6,363 nt of DNA from an uncultured Collinsella sp. GTDB lineage: Bacteria > Actinomycetota > Coriobacteriia > Coriobacteriales > Coriobacteriaceae. The translations under genes and the position numbers were made by a program. Location of the stretch: NCBI GenBank assembly GCA_900546775.1, contig UREM01000056.1, forward strand, positions 1 to 6,363. The letters run 5' to 3'. The notes beneath the pieces were generated by a model, which was given only the letters and a program-made list of their open reading frames with translations, did no database searches and was not told the origin of the DNA. Shown here in pieces: positions 1 through 6,273 of the stretch (its first letter is position 1; every line of letters starts with the position of its first letter).

Positions 1-425
1 TGATCGATCTCGTGCTGCAGGCACACGCAGAACAGGTCGCCCGTTGCCTCATAGCGAATCAGGTTGGCGTCCAGATCATACGCCTCGACGACGACATGGT
101 CGGGACGCTCAATCTCGCAGCTAATCCCGGGGATAGACAGGCAGCCCTCGCTAAACGGTACCAAATGGTCACTCTGCTCAACAATGACAGGGTTGATGAG
201 CACGTACGGGTCGTAGTCGTTCTTGTCGCTGTAGTCGCAGTCGATGGTGACGAGCTGGATGAGCTCGCCGATCTGCGGGGCAGCAAGGCCGCAACCGCCG
301 TTCTCGAACATCATCTTCTTCATCTTCTCGGCAAGCGCCTCAATCGCTGGGGTGATCTCCTCGATGACGGCGCACTCCTGACGCAGGCGCGGGTCGGGCG
401 ACAGTACGATTCCGTTGGCTTCCAT
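1..425 (-). CDS. def: Peptide deformylase, 3' end cut by window edge
   Basis: Metal-dependent hydrolase that removes the formyl group from the N-terminal formyl-methionine of new proteins at the ribosome exit. Seen: 141 full codons beginning MEANGIVLSPDPRLR. All three family motifs are present: motif 1 GCGLAAPQIG (residues 44-53, with Q51 as the usual catalytic-site glutamine), motif 2 EGCLS (93-97, with C95 as metal ligand), and motif 3 HEID plus the first two bases of the next codon, which fit the second His (H138, E139, H142). The family is usually 150-190 aa, so some 10-50 residues are missing past base 1. I start at 425 because the GAAAGGA site lies 5 nt upstream; an in-frame ATG at 431 overlaps that site. 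The gene begins 18 nt after the priA stop, so it is probably co-transcribed with priA; fmt often follows in this arrangement but is outside the window. Identity is near certain. Confidence 0.95.
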   Translation of the reverse strand, partial: MEANGIVLSPDPRLRQECAVIEEITPAIEALAEKMKKMMFENGGCGLAAPQIGELIQLVTIDCDYSDKNDYDPYVLINPVIVEQSDHLVPFSEGCLSIPGISCEIERPDHVVVEAYDLDANLIRYEATGDLFCVCLQHEID

Positions 426-430
426 GGCCA

Positions 431-437
431 TCCTTTC
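431..437 (-). promoter_or_regulatory. Shine-Dalgarno site that fixes the def start
   Basis: On the minus strand GAAAGGA is followed by 5 nt and the ATG at 425-423. The alternative ATG at 431-429 shares its A with the last base of this motif, so it has no usable spacing. This supports the shorter def start. Confidence 0.7.
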
Positions 438-443
438 GGGTTG

Positions 444-2897
444 TTACATCAAATCATAGGCGTCGACGTCAACGCTCACGCTCACGCCGCGCACAGAGCC
501 CACCTCTTTGAGGCAGGCGTCGATATCATCAGAGACATGGTACCCCACGGGTGACTTCACAAGCAGATGGAAGCGGTAACGGTCCTTGGCTCTCTCGATT
601 ACACACGAAGCCGGGCCCAGCACCTGCGGCATGGCACTCCCCGCCCTCAAAAAGTCGGGCGCGGCGGCATGCCAGCGGCGCTTAAGAAGCTTTGCAATGC
701 GCCCAATGTAGTCCTGCGCGTCATCAGCGTTCGTCGACCACACCAAAATGTTGACCAGGCGCACAAAGGGCGGATACAGCGCGTCGCGCCGCTGGTCAAG
801 GTCGTAGTCGGTAAAGATAGAACGGTCGTGCTCGGCGACGGCGCGAATGACCGGATCCTCGGGCAGATAGGTCTGGATGATGACCTCGCCGGGACGATCG
901 CCGCGGCCGGCGCGGCCCGCCACCTGCTCCAGCAGATCGTAGGCGCGCTCCCCTGCGCGGAAGTCCGGCAGCTTGAGGGCGAAGTCGGCATTGACCACGC
1001 CCACGAGCGTGACCTCGGGAAAGTCGAGACCCTTGGCGATCATTTGGGTGCCCAGCAACACGGCGCAATCGGCCGCATCGAACTGCTCGAGCAGCTTTTT
1101 GTGCGCATCCTTGCCGCGCGTGGAATCGGCATCCATGCGGATGATGGCGACGTCCTCGGGCAGCATCTGGTGCAGTGCGTCCTCGATCTGCTGCGTGCCC
1201 AGCCCCATTTTTGCCAGGTAGCGACTGCCACATTTGGGGCAACGACTCGTGGGCGCGGGATACGGCTGCACGCGCCAGGAGGATCCGCATGTGTGACATT
1301 GCAGCGTGTGCGTGCGCTCGTGATACGTAAGCGCGGTGGAGCAGTGGTTGCAGGTGGGAACGCAGCCGCACTCGCGACACATCAGGAAAGGCGCAAAGCC
1401 ACGGCGGTTATGCAGCAGCACGGCCTTCTCGCGGCGCCCGACCACACGCTCCAATCCCTCCATCAAGGGTTTTGAGAACATGGAGCGGCTGCCGTGCGAG
1501 AACTCGCGACGCAGGTCAGCAATGCGGACCGTAGGCAGCACGGCGTGTCCGGGGCGCTCGGGCATCTCGACACGCGTCCAGGTGGCACCGTTATACATGC
1601 CGCGGCGGCAGCGGTCGAGGGCCTCGGCAGAAGGCGTGGCCGACCCCAGCACGAGCGGGCAGCGATAGCGGCGCGCCATCTCGGCTGCCACCTCGCGCGC
1701 ATGGTAGCGCGGACTGGACCCCTGCTTGTAGCTGGTCTCGTGCTCCTCGTCAATGATGATGAGGCCCAGGTCGTCAAGCGGGCAAAAGAGCGCCGAACGT
1801 GCGCCGACCACCACGCGGGCCGCACCGCTGGCGACCATATCCCACTGGTCGAGACGCTCGCCAGCAGAAAGACGCGAATGGAAAACGGCCACCGTCTCGC
1901 CAAAGCGCGAGCGGAAGCGGCCGACGGTCTGGGCCGTCAGCGAGATCTCGGGCACCAGCACGCAGGCAGAGCGACCGGCTGCGAGCACGCGCTCGATGGC
2001 GGAGAGGTAAACCTCGGTTTTGCCGGAGCCGGTGACGCCGTCGACCAACACCACGTCGCCATGAGCGTCCAGACGGGCGCGCTCAATCTGCGCGAGTGTC
2101 TGTTGCTGGCCGTTGGTAAGGGAGACCGGCGCCTTGCCGCTTGCCGAGGACAGCGTGGTCTGCTCGCTGCAGCCACGCCACGCACGGCGTTCCTCCACCA
2201 CCACGACGCCGCGCTTTTTGAGCGCCTTGATGGTCGCCGACATGCTGTTATAGAGAAGGTTGAGGTCGCGCGTCGTGACAGGACCACACTGGAGCGCCTC
2301 GATGAGTTGGCGCTGGCGGACCGCGGTCTTGGGTGGCGTGTAGTCAAAGCCTTTGGGCGTAAGCATCACCCAGCGGTTTTGGATGGGTTTGACGGCTGGA
2401 CGTTCAACCGTCCACACGCCGTCGTCGCCCTTGACCACACGCGGGCTGCCGCCCGGTGGCAAAAACAGGCGCAGGCACTCGGAAAGCGTTGCGACGTACT
2501 CGTGGCTCATCCAACGCGCGATGCGTGCAGCCTCGGCGGTAAAGAGCGGTTTGCTGAGGATAGACTCGATGGGCTTGATGCGCACGGGGTCGAGGGCGTT
2601 GTTGCCCGGCAGATCGCCCAGATCAGGCGCAATGTCGACGACATAGCCCGCGGCGGCACGGTTACCAAAGTGGACCAGGACTGTGGATCCGATCTGGACC
2701 TCGTTGGCAAGGGACTCGGGGATGCCGTAAGCAAACGGTTCCGACAGCGCACGGATGGGGATGTCGAGGACCACGCTCGCGTAGGCGGCAGGGGGCTCGG
2801 GCGCAGGCTTAGACTGAGCCGAGGCAGCGGCAGGCTTGGGCTTCACCGGAGCTTCCTCCGGTTCCGGCGAACCAAACAGCGACAGTTGTTGAGCCAT
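444..2897 (-). CDS. priA: Primosomal replication-restart helicase PriA (N')
   Basis: 3'-to-5' superfamily 2 DNA helicase that recognises stalled forks and reloads the replisome. Complete, 817 aa. Seen in order: an Ala/Pro/Glu/Lys-rich, probably disordered N-terminus (about 1-38) that carries QLSLF at 4-8; a 3'-end-binding domain (about 40-145); a winged-helix region (about 165-245); LTNGQQ (260-265); Walker A GVTGSGKT (287-294, K293); Walker B DEEH (383-386); GSATP (418-422); eight zinc-type cysteines (C507, C510, C516, C519, C534, C537, C553, C556); GTQMIAKGLDF (616-626); motif VI QVAGRAGRG (658-666); and a C-terminal domain from about 690. The helicase core is intact, unlike the degenerate PriA of mycobacteria. 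Start: AGAGGTGG lies about 5 nt upstream of the ATG. def follows by 18 nt. The gltX terminator separates it from gltX upstream, and a large palindrome ends 32 nt before its ATG. No convincing own promoter found. Confidence 0.97.
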   Translation of the reverse strand: MAQQLSLFGSPEPEEAPVKPKPAAASAQSKPAPEPPAAYASVVLDIPIRALSEPFAYGIPESLANEVQIGSTVLVHFGNRAAAGYVVDIAPDLGDLPGNNALDPVRIKPIESILSKPLFTAEAARIARWMSHEYVATLSECLRLFLPPGGSPRVVKGDDGVWTVERPAVKPIQNRWVMLTPKGFDYTPPKTAVRQRQLIEALQCGPVTTRDLNLLYNSMSATIKALKKRGVVVVEERRAWRGCSEQTTLSSASGKAPVSLTNGQQQTLAQIERARLDAHGDVVLVDGVTGSGKTEVYLSAIERVLAAGRSACVLVPEISLTAQTVGRFRSRFGETVAVFHSRLSAGERLDQWDMVASGAARVVVGARSALFCPLDDLGLIIIDEEHETSYKQGSSPRYHAREVAAEMARRYRCPLVLGSATPSAEALDRCRRGMYNGATWTRVEMPERPGHAVLPTVRIADLRREFSHGSRSMFSKPLMEGLERVVGRREKAVLLHNRRGFAPFLMCRECGCVPTCNHCSTALTYHERTHTLQCHTCGSSWRVQPYPAPTSRCPKCGSRYLAKMGLGTQQIEDALHQMLPEDVAIIRMDADSTRGKDAHKKLLEQFDAADCAVLLGTQMIAKGLDFPEVTLVGVVNADFALKLPDFRAGERAYDLLEQVAGRAGRGDRPGEVIIQTYLPEDPVIRAVAEHDRSIFTDYDLDQRRDALYPPFVRLVNILVWSTNADDAQDYIGRIAKLLKRRWHAAAPDFLRAGSAMPQVLGPASCVIERAKDRYRFHLLVKSPVGYHVSDDIDACLKEVGSVRGVSVSVDVDAYDLM

Positions 2898-2929
2898 ACA
2901 CCACCTCTAACGAACGGACCTGAAAGGGG

Positions 2930-3031
2930 TGGGACAAAATAATCAGTAGAGTTTGTCCCATGGCCGATACGAGTGTCGAGCTCGTTGCGTCACTCGAACA
3001 TGGGACAAACACTACTGATTATTTTGTCCCA
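2930..3031. repeat. REPIN-like composite inverted repeat upstream of priA
   Basis: Two 33-nt arms (2930-2962 and 2999-3031) are reverse complements with one mismatch (A2950 against A3011), so 32 of 33 positions pair. Each arm is itself palindromic: TGGGACAAA, 13 nt, TTTGTCCCA (2930-2960 and 3001-3031), a 9-bp stem. The 36-nt centre holds a further 6-bp inverted pair CGAGTG/CACTCG (2970-2975 with 2991-2996) and the 8-nt palindrome CGAGCTCG (2977-2984). Two palindromic units in inverted order is the architecture of REPINs, short non-autonomous elements moved by RAYT-type Y1 transposases; that assignment is inference. It may also form an RNA hairpin in any priA leader transcript. No transposase is present in the window. 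Confidence 0.85.
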
Positions 3032-3048
3032 GCAACCCACTCATCGGT

Positions 3049-3084
3049 ACAGAAACAAGAGCCCCGCTCGGGTGAACGGGGCTC
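3049..3084 (-). terminator. Intrinsic terminator of gltX
   Basis: Read on the minus strand: stem GAGCCCCG / CGGGGCTC (3084-3077 with 3066-3059, 8 bp, perfect), a 10-nt loop, then a U-rich tract TTGTTTCTG. It begins 23 nt after the gltX stop codon. The T tract is interrupted, so termination may be incomplete and some transcription could read into priA. Confidence 0.8.
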
Positions 3085-3107
3085 GGATACAAACGTTTGC
3101 GCAGCGA

Positions 3108-4583
3108 TTACAGCGCCATCGTGCGGGCGCGGTCGATGCGCGCCAGGCAGTCGTCGCGGCCGACGAGCGCCATGGTCTCGCCCAGCGGGGGGCTCACCAT
3201 GTTGCCGCAGACGGCGACGCGCACGGCCTGGAACACCACGCGCTTCTTAAGGTCCATCTGCTCGGGCAGCGGCTCAAGCGCGGCGTCGATGTTGGCAGCC
3301 GTCCACTCGTCCACGCCCTCGAGCGCGGCCTTGGCGGCATCGAGAATGGCGCCCATGCCTTCCTTGGCCAGGCCCTTGTTAACAGATTTCTCGTCATACT
3401 CGAGCGTCTCGGGCGTAGCAAAGATGGGAGCGGCGACGGTCACGGCGTCGGCCGGCATCTTGGTGCGCGGCTTGACGATGGCGGCAAGCGCATCGATCCA
3501 GTCCTCACCGTACTCGACGTTGCCCTCGATGAGACCCGCCTCGTGCAGCTCGGGGACCATGATCTCGTCGGCAAACTGGGCATCGGACATGCCGTTGATG
3601 TACTCGGCATTGACCCAGTCGAGCTTCTTGGGGTCGAAGGTCGCCGGGTTCTTGGAGATGCGGTCGAGCGAGAACTTGCTGGCAAGGACATCGCGCGGGA
3701 TGATCGTGGTCTCGCCGTCGAGCGACCAGCCGAGCAGCGCCAGATAGTTGACGAAGGCGTCGGACAGGTAACCGGCGTCGCGGTACTCCTCCACCGAGGT
3801 GGCGCCATGGCGCTTGGAGAGCTTCTTGCCGTCGGCGCCCAGGATCATGGAGATGTGGGCGAACGTGGGCACGGGCGCGCCGAGGGCCTCGTAGACCATG
3901 ACCTGACGCGGGGTGTTGGACAGGTGGTCGTCGCCGCGGATGACATGGGTGATCTTCATCATGGCGTCGTCGACGACGGTCGCGAAGTTGTACGTGGGCG
4001 TGCCATCGGAGCGGAAGATGACAAAGTCGTCGAGCTCCTTGGCGTCGAAGGTCACCTCGCCGTGGACGGCATCGTGAATGACGACGTCGCCGCGGTCCTC
4101 GGGCACCTTGATGCGTAGGACATAGGACTCGCCGGCCTCGATGCGACGGCGGGCCTCCTCGGGATCAAGATCGCGGCAACGGCGCTGATAGCCCTGGAAG
4201 GGGTCCTTGCGCTCCTGCGCGGCCTTGCGATCGGCGTCGAGCTGCTCCTTGGTGCAGAAGCAGGGATAGGCCTTACCCTCGTCCCAAAGCTTCTGGGCAG
4301 CCTGCTTGTACAGGTCCAGGCGCTCGGTCTGGGCGTAGGGGCCAAAGTCTCCGCCCACCTCGGGACCCTCGTCCCAGTCCAGGCCCAGCCAACGCATGGC
4401 GCGCAGGATGATCTGCGTGTTCTCGTCGGTAGAGCGGGTGGGATCGGTGTCGTCAATGCGCAGGATGAACGTGCCGCCGTTAGCACGGGCGAAAGCCCAG
4501 TTATAGATAGCGGTGCGGGCGCCGCCGATGTGCAGCTTGCCCGTCGGTGAGGGTGCAAAGCGGACGCGAACGTCTGATGCCAT
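3108..4583 (-). CDS. gltX: Glutamyl-tRNA synthetase (GluRS)
   Basis: Class I aminoacyl-tRNA synthetase that attaches glutamate to tRNA-Glu in the cytosol. 491 aa, normal for bacterial GluRS. Seen: N-terminal Rossmann catalytic domain with the HIGH-type signature PSPTGKLHIGG (H18-I19-G20-G21); RIDDTDPTRS just after; a zinc-type pattern C108-x-C110 ... Y132-x3-C136 resembling the E. coli GluRS zinc site; KMSKS-type loop KKLSKRHG (K254-L-S-K257-R258); then a helical anticodon-binding C-terminal region from about residue 330. Start at 4583: GAGGAG lies 6 nt upstream and the family homology begins right at MASDVRVRFAPSPTG. A longer reading from a TTG at 4655 would include the likely -10 box. Monocistronic: own promoter upstream and terminator downstream. 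In actinobacteria that make Gln-tRNA through GatCAB, GluRS can be non-discriminating; the sequence alone does not tell me which type this is. Confidence 0.97.
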   Translation of the reverse strand: MASDVRVRFAPSPTGKLHIGGARTAIYNWAFARANGGTFILRIDDTDPTRSTDENTQIILRAMRWLGLDWDEGPEVGGDFGPYAQTERLDLYKQAAQKLWDEGKAYPCFCTKEQLDADRKAAQERKDPFQGYQRRCRDLDPEEARRRIEAGESYVLRIKVPEDRGDVVIHDAVHGEVTFDAKELDDFVIFRSDGTPTYNFATVVDDAMMKITHVIRGDDHLSNTPRQVMVYEALGAPVPTFAHISMILGADGKKLSKRHGATSVEEYRDAGYLSDAFVNYLALLGWSLDGETTIIPRDVLASKFSLDRISKNPATFDPKKLDWVNAEYINGMSDAQFADEIMVPELHEAGLIEGNVEYGEDWIDALAAIVKPRTKMPADAVTVAAPIFATPETLEYDEKSVNKGLAKEGMGAILDAAKAALEGVDEWTAANIDAALEPLPEQMDLKKRVVFQAVRVAVCGNMVSPPLGETMALVGRDDCLARIDRARTMAL

Positions 4584-4589
4584 GGAAAT

Positions 4590-4595
4590 CTCCTC
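4590..4595 (-). promoter_or_regulatory. Shine-Dalgarno site that fixes the gltX start
   Basis: GAGGAG on the minus strand, 6 nt before the ATG at 4583-4581. It decides for the 491-aa product over the 515-codon reading that opens at the TTG at 4655. Confidence 0.8.
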
Positions 4596-4623
4596 GATTG
4601 CAGGATGGATGTCTAACCGCACC

Positions 4624-4629
4624 AGTATA
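4624..4629 (-). promoter_or_regulatory. Probable -10 box of gltX promoter
   Basis: TATACT on the minus strand, five of six matches to TATAAT, about 40 nt upstream of the gltX start codon. I cannot find a good -35 hexamer at 16-18 nt spacing. The implied 5' leader of about 35 nt is too short for a T-box riboswitch. Confidence 0.45.
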
Positions 4630-4670
4630 AAGCAACAATGCCCACCTCCGCACAAAGGGCACCGACCCAG

Positions 4671-4756
4671 TCATTGGGGACAGACTTAAATGACCAATCT
4701 TTGGGCAACCTGTCGGCACTTAGGCAAGGCTGGTCATTTAAGTCTGTCCCCAATGA
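4671..4756. repeat. REPIN-like inverted repeat between gltX and metK
   Basis: Perfect 26-bp inverted repeat: arms 4671-4696 and 4731-4756, separated by 34 nt. Each arm begins at the outside with TCATTGGGGACAGACTT and ends inside at TGACCA. The centre carries two direct GGCAA copies (4704-4708 and 4723-4727). Shorter flanking inverted matches occur outside: TCCGCAC (4647-4653) with GTGCGGA (4761-4767). The GGGGACAGACTT core resembles termini I associate with REP/RAYT-type elements in many bacteria (from memory, not searched). It sits between the opposed -10 boxes of gltX and metK and probably bounds both promoters. No transposase gene is nearby. Confidence 0.85.
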
Positions 4757-4794
4757 GTAGGTGCGGAAAGGGTGTGAATGTTGGATTTACGCGC

Positions 4795-4800
4795 TATGAT
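4795..4800 (+). promoter_or_regulatory. Candidate -10 box of metK promoter
   Basis: TATGAT, five of six matches to TATAAT, 67 nt before the metK ATG. The region 16-18 nt upstream (4771-4778, GGTGTGAA) is a poor -35. If used, transcription would start near 4807 and give a leader of about 60 nt. Confidence 0.4.
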
Positions 4801-4818
4801 GTGCCCTTGCATACAGAG

Positions 4819-4855
4819 CCCGGCGGAATGGTAACGGTCGCCGGGACGCGTTTTT
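4819..4855 (+). promoter_or_regulatory. metK leader hairpin with T5 run (attenuator-like)
   Basis: CCCGGCG (4819-4825) pairs with CGCCGGG (4839-4845) over 7 bp, all G-C, around a 13-nt loop. Five nt later comes TTTTT (4851-4855), directly before the GAAAGGA Shine-Dalgarno site. The form is that of a weak terminator inside the leader. The 5-nt gap between stem and T run weakens the case. I do not recognise a known SAM riboswitch consensus here. Confidence 0.35.
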
Positions 4856-4867
4856 GAAAGGACAATC

Positions 4868-6148
4868 ATGTCAGAAGAACTTCGTTCCATCCCACCCCAA
4901 CACGGGTCCTTTGTGTTTACGTCGGAGTCGGTGACCGAAGGCCATCCCGATAAGATCGCCGACCAGATCAGCGATGCCGTCCTCGACGCAATCCTCGCCA
5001 AAGAAATAGAGCTGCAGGAGCAGGGCTATATTGCACCCAACGGCGTGCCCGCCAACGTGGAAAACGTCCGCTGCGCCTGCGAGACCCTCGTGACCACCGG
5101 CACCGTCATCGTCGCCGGCGAGATCCGCACCCAGGCATACGTTGACGTGCAGGAAATTGCCCGTGGCGTCATCCGCCGCATTGGCTACAACCGCGCTAAG
5201 TTCGGTTTTGACTGCGATACCTGCGGCGTCATGAGCCTTATCCACGAGCAGTCGCCTGATATCGCCCAGGGCGTCGACGAGTCCTTCGAGACCCAGACCG
5301 GCGCCACCACCGACCCGATAGACCTGATCGGTGCCGGCGACCAGGGCATGATGTTCGGCTACGCCTCCAACGAGACCAAGACCCTCATGCCCATGCCGCA
5401 CTACCTGGCGAGCCGCCTGGCCGAGCGCCTGGCCGCCGTGCGCCACGACGGCACCCTGCCCTACCTGCGCCCCGACGGCAAGACCCAGGTCACCGTGCGC
5501 TACGAGGACGGCAAGCCCGTCGAGGTCACTACCATCGTCATCTCCACGCAGCACGCTGCCGAAATTGAGGACATGGGCAAGATCAAGGACGACCTCATCG
5601 AGCACGTCATCACCCCCGTGATGGCTGCCGAGAACATGCCGTGGGATGGCGCCGATATCTATGTGAACCCCACCGGCCGCTTTGTCGTGGGCGGCCCCAT
5701 GGGCGACACGGGCCTGACCGGCCGTAAGATCATCGTCGACACCTATGGCGGCTATGGCCGTCACGGCGGCGGTGCCTTTAGCGGCAAGGACTGCACCAAG
5801 GTCGACCGCTCCGCCGCGTACGCCGCTCGCTGGGTCGCCAAGAACGTGGTCGCCGCCGGCCTTGCCGACCGCTGCGAAGTCGAGCTGGCCTACGCCATCG
5901 GAGTGTCCAAGCCGCTTTCGATCATGATCGACACCTTTGGCACCGCACATGTTGCCGAGGACAAGATCGTCGAGGCCGTGGAGAAGACCTTCGACCTGCG
6001 CCCGGGCGCGATCATCCGCGACCTAGACCTGCGCCATCCCATCTACGAGAAGACGGCAGCCTACGGTCACTTTGGCCGCGAAGACCCCGACTTCACCTGG
6101 GAAAAGACCGATCGAGTCGAAGAACTCAAAGCAGCCTGCGGCCTGTAA
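4868..6148 (+). CDS. metK: S-adenosylmethionine synthase (methionine adenosyltransferase)
   Basis: Makes S-adenosylmethionine from methionine and ATP, releasing phosphate and diphosphate; cytosolic, normally a tetramer. 426 aa, against 384 in E. coli. Seen: [15 protein letters not shown] (H26, D28, K29), E72 in the CACE segment, [12 protein letters not shown] (155-166, D158), K205 in the [10 protein letters not shown] segment, [12 protein letters not shown] (R286, K287), and the phosphate-binding GGGAFSGKD (300-308; K307, K311, D313). These line up with E. coli H14, D16, K17, E42, D118, K165, R244, K245, K265, K269 and D271, so the active site looks complete. Odd points: about 11 extra N-terminal residues, an 18-residue insertion at about 46-67, and Cys309 where Pro is usual after GKD. 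Start: GAAAGGA lies 5 nt upstream of the ATG. It is divergent from gltX and followed by a strong terminator, so probably a single-gene transcript. Confidence 0.97.
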   Translation: MSEELRSIPPQHGSFVFTSESVTEGHPDKIADQISDAVLDAILAKEIELQEQGYIAPNGVPANVENVRCACETLVTTGTVIVAGEIRTQAYVDVQEIARGVIRRIGYNRAKFGFDCDTCGVMSLIHEQSPDIAQGVDESFETQTGATTDPIDLIGAGDQGMMFGYASNETKTLMPMPHYLASRLAERLAAVRHDGTLPYLRPDGKTQVTVRYEDGKPVEVTTIVISTQHAAEIEDMGKIKDDLIEHVITPVMAAENMPWDGADIYVNPTGRFVVGGPMGDTGLTGRKIIVDTYGGYGRHGGGAFSGKDCTKVDRSAAYAARWVAKNVVAAGLADRCEVELAYAIGVSKPLSIMIDTFGTAHVAEDKIVEAVEKTFDLRPGAIIRDLDLRHPIYEKTAAYGHFGREDPDFTWEKTDRVEELKAACGL

Positions 6149-6185
6149 GCTAACGAGAAAAGCCACAGCCAAATAACAACGCACC

Positions 6186-6225
6186 AAAAGAAGTACCGCC
6201 CCCAAGCGGTACTTCTTTTTTATTT
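6186..6225 (+). terminator. Strong intrinsic terminator after metK
   Basis: GAAGTACCGC (6190-6199) pairs perfectly with GCGGTACTTC (6206-6215) around a 6-nt loop CCCCAA; flanking A/T tracts extend the stem to 14 bp and leave a T6 run (6216-6221) then ATTT. It starts 37 nt after the metK stop. The A-rich left flank gives TTCTTTT on the other strand, so it could also stop a convergent minus-strand transcript. Confidence 0.92.
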
Positions 6226-6273
6226 AAACGGTGGTGAAGATGTTTCGATATGCAAGGTAAGACACGTCCCTAG

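Noticed and set aside
12..1475. Plus-strand open frames opposite def and the 3' part of priA (12-554 and 567-1475)
   Set aside because: They run opposite intact, motif-bearing def and priA codons and have no family features of their own.
1494..2942. A 482-codon plus-strand open frame covering much of priA
   Set aside because: It is the antisense shadow of a well-defined helicase gene in high-GC DNA; its product shows no family motif and is rich in Arg, Ala, Gly, His and Asp as expected of such shadows.
2930..3031. Invertible DNA switch (phase-variable promoter) bounded by the inverted repeats; same idea for 4671-4756
   Set aside because: The spacers are only 34-36 nt, no invertase gene is in the window and no promoter can be read in the spacers. 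Long reads showing both orientations would reopen the idea.
2930..3031. Terminator function for the hairpin upstream of priA
   Set aside because: No T run follows the stem on either strand (TTTTG is inside the stem), and a better terminator for gltX lies at 3049-3084.
2973..4118. A 381-codon plus-strand open frame over gltX
   Set aside because: Antisense to conserved GluRS codons, begins inside the repeat element, no recognisable domain or ribosome site.
4584..4655. A 24-residue N-terminal extension of gltX from a TTG codon
   Set aside because: GluRS homology starts at the ATG at 4583, which has a well-placed GAGGAG; the extension would include the likely -10 box.
4584..4670. T-box riboswitch upstream of gltX
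   Set aside because: The likely leader is only about 35 nt and lacks any T-box hairpin or terminator before the start codon.
4871..5950. A 359-codon minus-strand open frame over metK
   Set aside because: Antisense shadow of MetK; low-complexity Gly/Ala/Val/Asp/His composition and no motif.
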